From Bacillota bacterium (GTDB lineage: Bacteria; Bacillota; Clostridia; Christensenellales; CAG-138), in NCBI GenBank assembly GCA_023451115.1, contig JAEXFV010000029.1:1-9641 (forward strand): a stretch of 9,641 bases of DNA. Direction: 5' to 3'. Positions within the stretch are counted from its first letter, which is position 1, and every line of letters starts with the position of its first letter. A program made the translations under genes and the position numbers. Positions 6,693 through 9,641 of this stretch are shown here, in pieces. The notes beneath the pieces are model-generated. The model was not told the DNA's origin and did no database searches. It saw only the letters and a program-made list of their open reading frames with translations.

Positions 6693-6715
6693 GTGCAAGT
6701 GAATTTTGTGCAAGT
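6693..6715 (+). repeat. Direct repeat GTGCAAGT, two copies 15 bp apart
   Basis: GTGCAAGT occurs at 6693-6700 and 6708-6715, just upstream of the regulator ribosome binding site (AGGAG 6721-6725). It could be part of an operator or a site in the leader RNA. Eight-base repeats this close may also be chance. Confidence 0.35.
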
Positions 6716-6736
6716 TTAAAAGGAGTAGTGTATAAA

Positions 6737-8065
6737 ATGGCGTTTCGGTTATTGGCGGTGGGTCATCCGAATTCCCTTTCATTGGTGAAAGAATTATGTG
6801 CGTACAAGTTTACGGATGTTCAGGTTATGGAAGTGCCTTTTCAAGATGACGATCAGATAGCGCAGGTGGCAGAAAAAATGAAAAAGCTCATGCTGAACTG
6901 TGACGGTATACTATATACCCATAAGGATCCATATAAATTGATTTCAAGGGTAGTGGAGCATACCGTCCCCTGCCGGTATGTTGATATTTCTACCTGGAAC
7001 TTCACATATTTGCTTTTATATGCCATCCAGAATAACAATATTGACATAAGGCGCATCAGCATCGACAGTGTTGATTACAGCACGATCATAGACGTATACC
7101 AATCATTAAACGTCAGCATTGAAACAGTAAAGCCCGTTTTGGTAAGGGTAAATAACCTGACACAGCATTTTGTCACAGACACTTTTGAGGCCCACCGGCA
7201 AAATTATTCCCATGGGCTTTGCGACATATGCATCACCTCGATGAGCGCGGTTTATAATTCGCTCAATCAAATTGGCATTCCCGCCTTGTTTTTAGCACCG
7301 GATAAGGAACGATATATCAATGAGATCCGTCGGTTGATCCTGCACATAAAAGCAAAGCGCAATATGAATAGCGAAATCGTATTCCTTTCTATTTCCGCAT
7401 CCCATAGGAATGCGTTTTACACCTCAAATCAACCCATACTATTGGAAAATTATGATATTAGCCAACTCCGGGAAGCCTTGGCTTTATTTGCCCAGCAATT
7501 AAATGCAGCAATGGTTACAGTCAGCAACACGGAATATTTAATCATTTGTTCACAAGGATACCTTATGGAAATCACAAATGGTTTGGCGAAATTTTCAATA
7601 TTGAACGATGTATGTAAGCATACGGCATTTACCCTGAGCATTGGCATTGGCTACGGGGATACAATGATGGAGGCCAAGGCAAATGCAGATGCCGGAGTAT
7701 GGAGAGCGGCAAGAGAAGGCGGTAACCGGGCGTATATCATTTATAGCCCGTGTGATTTTCTGGGGCCGATAGAACCAAATGAAGAGAAAAAACCGGAAAA
7801 CGCCTTTATTGAACACCGCTTAGTAATACTGGCGGAATCTGCCGGACTGAGTGTGCAGACCATTTACCAGATAGATTGTATGCTAAAAGCCGCAAATAAA
7901 AAAACGTTTACCTCTGCGGATTTGGCTGCTGCCCTTTCGGTAAGCACCAGAACGGCAAGCCGTATATTAAATAAGCTGGAAGCGGCAAAACTTGCCATTG
8001 AAAGCGGAAAATATACGGCAACAAGATATGGCCGGCCGGCAAGGATAATGAAAGCGTTGTTCTGA
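6737..8065 (+). CDS. One-component transcriptional regulator: effector domain, degenerate GGDEF-like domain, winged HTH
   Basis: A 442-aa soluble protein read as three parts. Residues about 1-205 look like an alternating alpha/beta ligand-sensing domain, loosely like PrpR-N or periplasmic-binding folds (CDGILYTHKD, GLCDICITSMSAVYN, GIPALFLAPD). Residues about 210-337 end in a clear GGDEF-family tail (FTLSIGIGYG, then NADAGVWRAAREGGNRAYII). The GGDEF motif itself is replaced (SNTEY region), so no c-di-GMP synthesis is expected. Residues about 370-442 form a winged helix-turn-helix (SADLAAALSVSTRTASRILNKLEAAKLA). I do not recognise a named member. It is transcribed divergently from the dehydrogenase operon, so it is probably its substrate-responsive regulator. 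ATG 6737 is chosen over GTG 6728 because AGGAG (6721-6725) is only 2 nt from the GTG but 11 nt from the ATG. Confidence 0.8.
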   Translation: MAFRLLAVGHPNSLSLVKELCAYKFTDVQVMEVPFQDDDQIAQVAEKMKKLMLNCDGILYTHKDPYKLISRVVEHTVPCRYVDISTWNFTYLLLYAIQNNNIDIRRISIDSVDYSTIIDVYQSLNVSIETVKPVLVRVNNLTQHFVTDTFEAHRQNYSHGLCDICITSMSAVYNSLNQIGIPALFLAPDKERYINEIRRLILHIKAKRNMNSEIVFLSISASHRNAFYTSNQPILLENYDISQLREALALFAQQLNAAMVTVSNTEYLIICSQGYLMEITNGLAKFSILNDVCKHTAFTLSIGIGYGDTMMEAKANADAGVWRAAREGGNRAYIIYSPCDFLGPIEPNEEKKPENAFIEHRLVILAESAGLSVQTIYQIDCMLKAANKKTFTSADLAAALSVSTRTASRILNKLEAAKLAIESGKYTATRYGRPARIMKALF

Positions 8066-8090
8066 TTTCGATGCGCGTATGGAATGTTAC

Positions 8091-8128
8091 AAAAGCGCTA
8101 TTTTTATAGGCGCATATGATGCTTTTTT
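8091..8128. terminator. Bidirectional intrinsic terminator
   Basis: GCGCTAT (8095-8101) pairs with ATA-GCGC (8106-8113, one bulged G) over a TTTT loop. On the minus strand the stem runs straight into TTTTG (8094-8090), ending the flavodoxin/hydrolase transcript. On the plus strand a T run (8123-8128) follows, where AAAAGC (8091-8096) can also pair with GCTTTT. It lies 25 nt after the regulator stop. Confidence 0.6.
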
Positions 8129-8211
8129 CTTATGCAGCCCTAAGCTTTTTTTGCTGTTTTATGGTTTGCATAGGCCCAAAATAGAGATATGAACCTTTGT
8201 ACAGAGGGAAG

Positions 8212-8298
8212 CTATCGGGCCATAATTGCCTTCTGGGCGGCAAATACGACAGGGGCAGTCCCCAGCACGATCCCGGGAAACGCCCTTTCAAAAATCAA
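8212..8298 (-). CDS. Possible 28-residue hydrophobic ORF overlapping the hydrolase stop
   Basis: TTG 8298 overlaps the hydrolase TGA as TTGA, the arrangement of translational coupling, and the frame stays open for 28 codons. The peptide includes AFPGIVLGTAPVVFAAQK and looks protein-like, with GC-rich third positions unlike the AT-rich DNA on its left. A GGAG lies about 13 nt upstream. It could be a coupled small membrane peptide or the tail of a deleted membrane gene, with faint likeness to ABC permease C-termini. The weak start and short length leave it doubtful. Together with the T-rich DNA between 8129 and 8211 it accounts for the interval before the hydrolase. Confidence 0.25.
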   Translation of the reverse strand: MIFERAFPGIVLGTAPVVFAAQKAIMAR

Positions 8299-9230
8299 CC
8301 ATTAGCCTGCTCCATTAACAGCGCTACGAACTGGCTTTTCTTTTCTACGTGTACGCCATGGCCGCAATCAAAACGAACGATATGGCTGCTTTTAATCAGC
8401 CTTTGCGCCTGCGCCGCATCTTCATCGTTCATGGCGGCAAGCAGTATACCGTCTTTATCGAAATTTGTCTTTGCCTTCATGATTACGGTATTGCACTGGA
8501 TCTTCGCAAGCATGTCCGTGTGAGGGATGCCCGCATGGAAGGTGTCCTGATAAAACGCTTCGCCAAAACGTGGGTCATATGCATTCATCCCTTGAAAGGC
8601 TGCCAGCGCATACTTGGGCCAGAACGGAACTTTCAGGTTTCTGTCTGGATGCCTTAGCCGGTTCTTCTTTGCCATGAGAACCATCCTGTCGTAAATCTTC
8701 GCCTTTATGTCCGGCGGGAAAAACTCCCATGCTTTTTGATGAATGAAGTAATAAAGGACAAAATCGGCTTCCTGTGTCTGTGCGAGAAACCCATGGCACA
8801 CGGTGGAGAGATCCAAATAATGAAAGGTATGGAAGCGGCGCTCGCCTTGTGAAGAAAAGAGCGGAGGATCTTCCAAAAACAGCGTATCACATAGGTCATA
8901 TGTAGCGGCGATGTAGGCGGCGATCAGGCCGCCGGAGGAATGGCCTACAATGCTGGGCTTGCTGCCGATTACCGTGCGAATCAGCTCGGCGATGGCGCTG
9001 CCAATGGCGCACACGGTATAGTGTTCCGGGTCATGGCTGCTTTTCCCATGCCCGAAGCAGTCTACGGCATATACATGGTATTTCTGAGACAGGGGTTTTA
9101 TGACGTTGCCATAGCTTGTGGCATCCACACCCTGTGCATGGATCAGCACCAGCGGCTGTTTACCGCCATCCGTCTCAAAATAATGCAGATTTCCGTTTTG
9201 GGCATGGAACGTGCGCTCTGTTATTTTCAT
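8295..9230 (-). CDS. Alpha/beta-fold hydrolase
   Basis: A 311-aa cytoplasmic alpha/beta hydrolase of the single-domain esterase/epoxide-hydrolase/haloperoxidase kind. The nucleophile elbow is GHSSGG with Ser98. The oxyanion-hole strand reads LVLIHAQGVDATSYG (27-41), followed by YAVDCFGHGKS. The general-base histidine is H291 in DCGHGVHVEKK. The acid is probably Asp258 or Asp260 in TNFDKDG; Asp121 after strand six is an alternative. A helical lid spans about 125-235. No signal peptide is seen. GGAGG lies 10 nt before ATG 9230, and the gene begins 19 nt after the flavodoxin stop, so the two are co-transcribed. The substrate is not predictable. Confidence 0.88.
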   Translation of the reverse strand: MKITERTFHAQNGNLHYFETDGGKQPLVLIHAQGVDATSYGNVIKPLSQKYHVYAVDCFGHGKSSHDPEHYTVCAIGSAIAELIRTVIGSKPSIVGHSSGGLIAAYIAATYDLCDTLFLEDPPLFSSQGERRFHTFHYLDLSTVCHGFLAQTQEADFVLYYFIHQKAWEFFPPDIKAKIYDRMVLMAKKNRLRHPDRNLKVPFWPKYALAAFQGMNAYDPRFGEAFYQDTFHAGIPHTDMLAKIQCNTVIMKAKTNFDKDGILLAAMNDEDAAQAQRLIKSSHIVRFDCGHGVHVEKKSQFVALLMEQANG

Positions 9231-9249
9231 ATTGGCGATTCCTCCGGCC

Positions 9250-9641
9250 TTATTGCAACGCGCTTAGAATTGGTTCCAGATAACGTTTATCGGTCCAGTC
9301 GCACTGGCTGTCCCCAGCCTGCAGCAAGGCAGCCATCCATGGCTCGCACGCTGCGGGTTCCTTTTTTGCCACCATTTTTCTTAACATCTTACAAAGAGTC
9401 CTGTCTTTAAAGCTCATTTTATCCGGAGCCCAGGCACCCCGGCAATAAAAGAGAGGAATTGGGCTGAGCTCGTCCTTCATGTTGTGCTGGACAATCCCCT
9501 GAAAAGCTGTTTTATCAAATGGAGAAGCGCCTACACAAAAGGCCAAAACTTTTTTACCCGCAAGCAGATCCATGTTCTTTTTCAGGATGGGGAGCCCCGC
9601 TATCCCGGAAGCATATATCCCACCGCCAAAAATAACGGCAT
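9250..9641 (-). CDS. Flavodoxin-domain protein, 5' end beyond the window
   Basis: The frame is open to the window edge, giving about 130 residues of a protein whose family is usually near 170. The visible part opens with AVIFGGGIYASGIAGLP and continues through LLAGKKVLAFCVGASP, the FMN-loop and strand pattern of flavodoxin-domain proteins (Flavodoxin_5/HemG-like). It ends in a helical, cysteine-containing tail. The methionine at 9573 is internal to the fold and is not the start. Family members bind FMN and carry electrons or act as oxidoreductase partners. The phosphate-binding N-terminal loop is not in the window, so FMN binding cannot be confirmed. It is followed in the operon by the alpha/beta hydrolase. 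Confidence 0.8.
   Translation of the reverse strand, partial: AVIFGGGIYASGIAGLPILKKNMDLLAGKKVLAFCVGASPFDKTAFQGIVQHNMKDELSPIPLFYCRGAWAPDKMSFKDRTLCKMLRKMVAKKEPAACEPWMAALLQAGDSQCDWTDKRYLEPILSALQ

Noticed and set aside
6505..6736. Riboswitch or T-box in the divergent intergenic region
   Set aside because: No T-box motif, recognisable aptamer or leader terminator is visible. The repeats and palindrome fit protein-binding sites better.
8189..8305. 38-codon plus-strand ORF (begins MNLCTEGSYR)
   Set aside because: No ribosome binding site or recognisable feature. It runs into the 3' end of the hydrolase on the other strand and is probably an antisense shadow.
9250..9573. A complete 107-residue gene starting at ATG 9573
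   Set aside because: The same frame continues upstream to the window edge with typical flavodoxin sequence, so this methionine is internal and the gene is partial.
1..9641. CRISPR array, tRNA genes, insertion sequences or phage genes
   Set aside because: No regularly spaced repeats, cloverleaf sequence, terminal inverted repeats with a transposase, or phage-like proteins were found on either strand.

Overview
The window looks like chromosomal DNA of a Gram-positive anaerobe of the Firmicutes, most likely class Clostridia. This is inferred from strong AGGAGG-type ribosome binding sites, TTG starts, moderate GC content, a near-consensus CcpA (cre) site and the style of the proteins. No tRNA, rRNA, CRISPR array, transposase or phage gene is visible.

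Layout. (1) 1-33: hairpin with a short T run, probably the end of an upstream gene. (2) 102-1415 (+): cyclic-di-GMP phosphodiesterase with an intact EAL domain behind a decayed GGDEF domain. (3) 1416-1695: gene-poor stretch with an orphan Shine-Dalgarno, an unexplained open frame and a perfect 16-bp hairpin where two convergent transcripts meet. (4) 6504 down to 1696 (-): a tight five-gene operon with gaps of 18-25 nt, in transcription order a beta-hydroxyacid dehydrogenase (GarR/HIBADH family), an IlvD/Edd-family dehydratase, a VOC-fold protein, a 12-TM-class DASS/SLC13-type anion transporter and a Dabb-domain protein. (5) 6505-6736: divergent control region with a cre-like site, a 22-bp near-palindrome and two sets of direct repeats. 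(6) 6737-8065 (+): a divergent one-component regulator with an N-terminal effector-type domain, a decayed GGDEF-like domain and a C-terminal winged HTH. (7) 8091-8128: bidirectional terminator. (8) 9641 down to 8295 (-): a flavodoxin-domain protein, cut by the window edge, followed by an alpha/beta hydrolase, possibly with a tiny coupled ORF.

How it fits together (inference): the transporter brings in a carboxylate or hydroxy/sugar acid. The dehydratase converts a 2,3-dihydroxy acid to a 2-keto acid, and the dehydrogenase interconverts a hydroxy acid and a semialdehyde or keto acid. The VOC and Dabb proteins could isomerise, cleave or bind a reactive intermediate. The divergent regulator would sense the substrate, and CcpA would repress the operon when better sugars are present. 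The substrate cannot be named from sequence alone. This operon with its unusual regulator is the best candidate here for an undescribed system.
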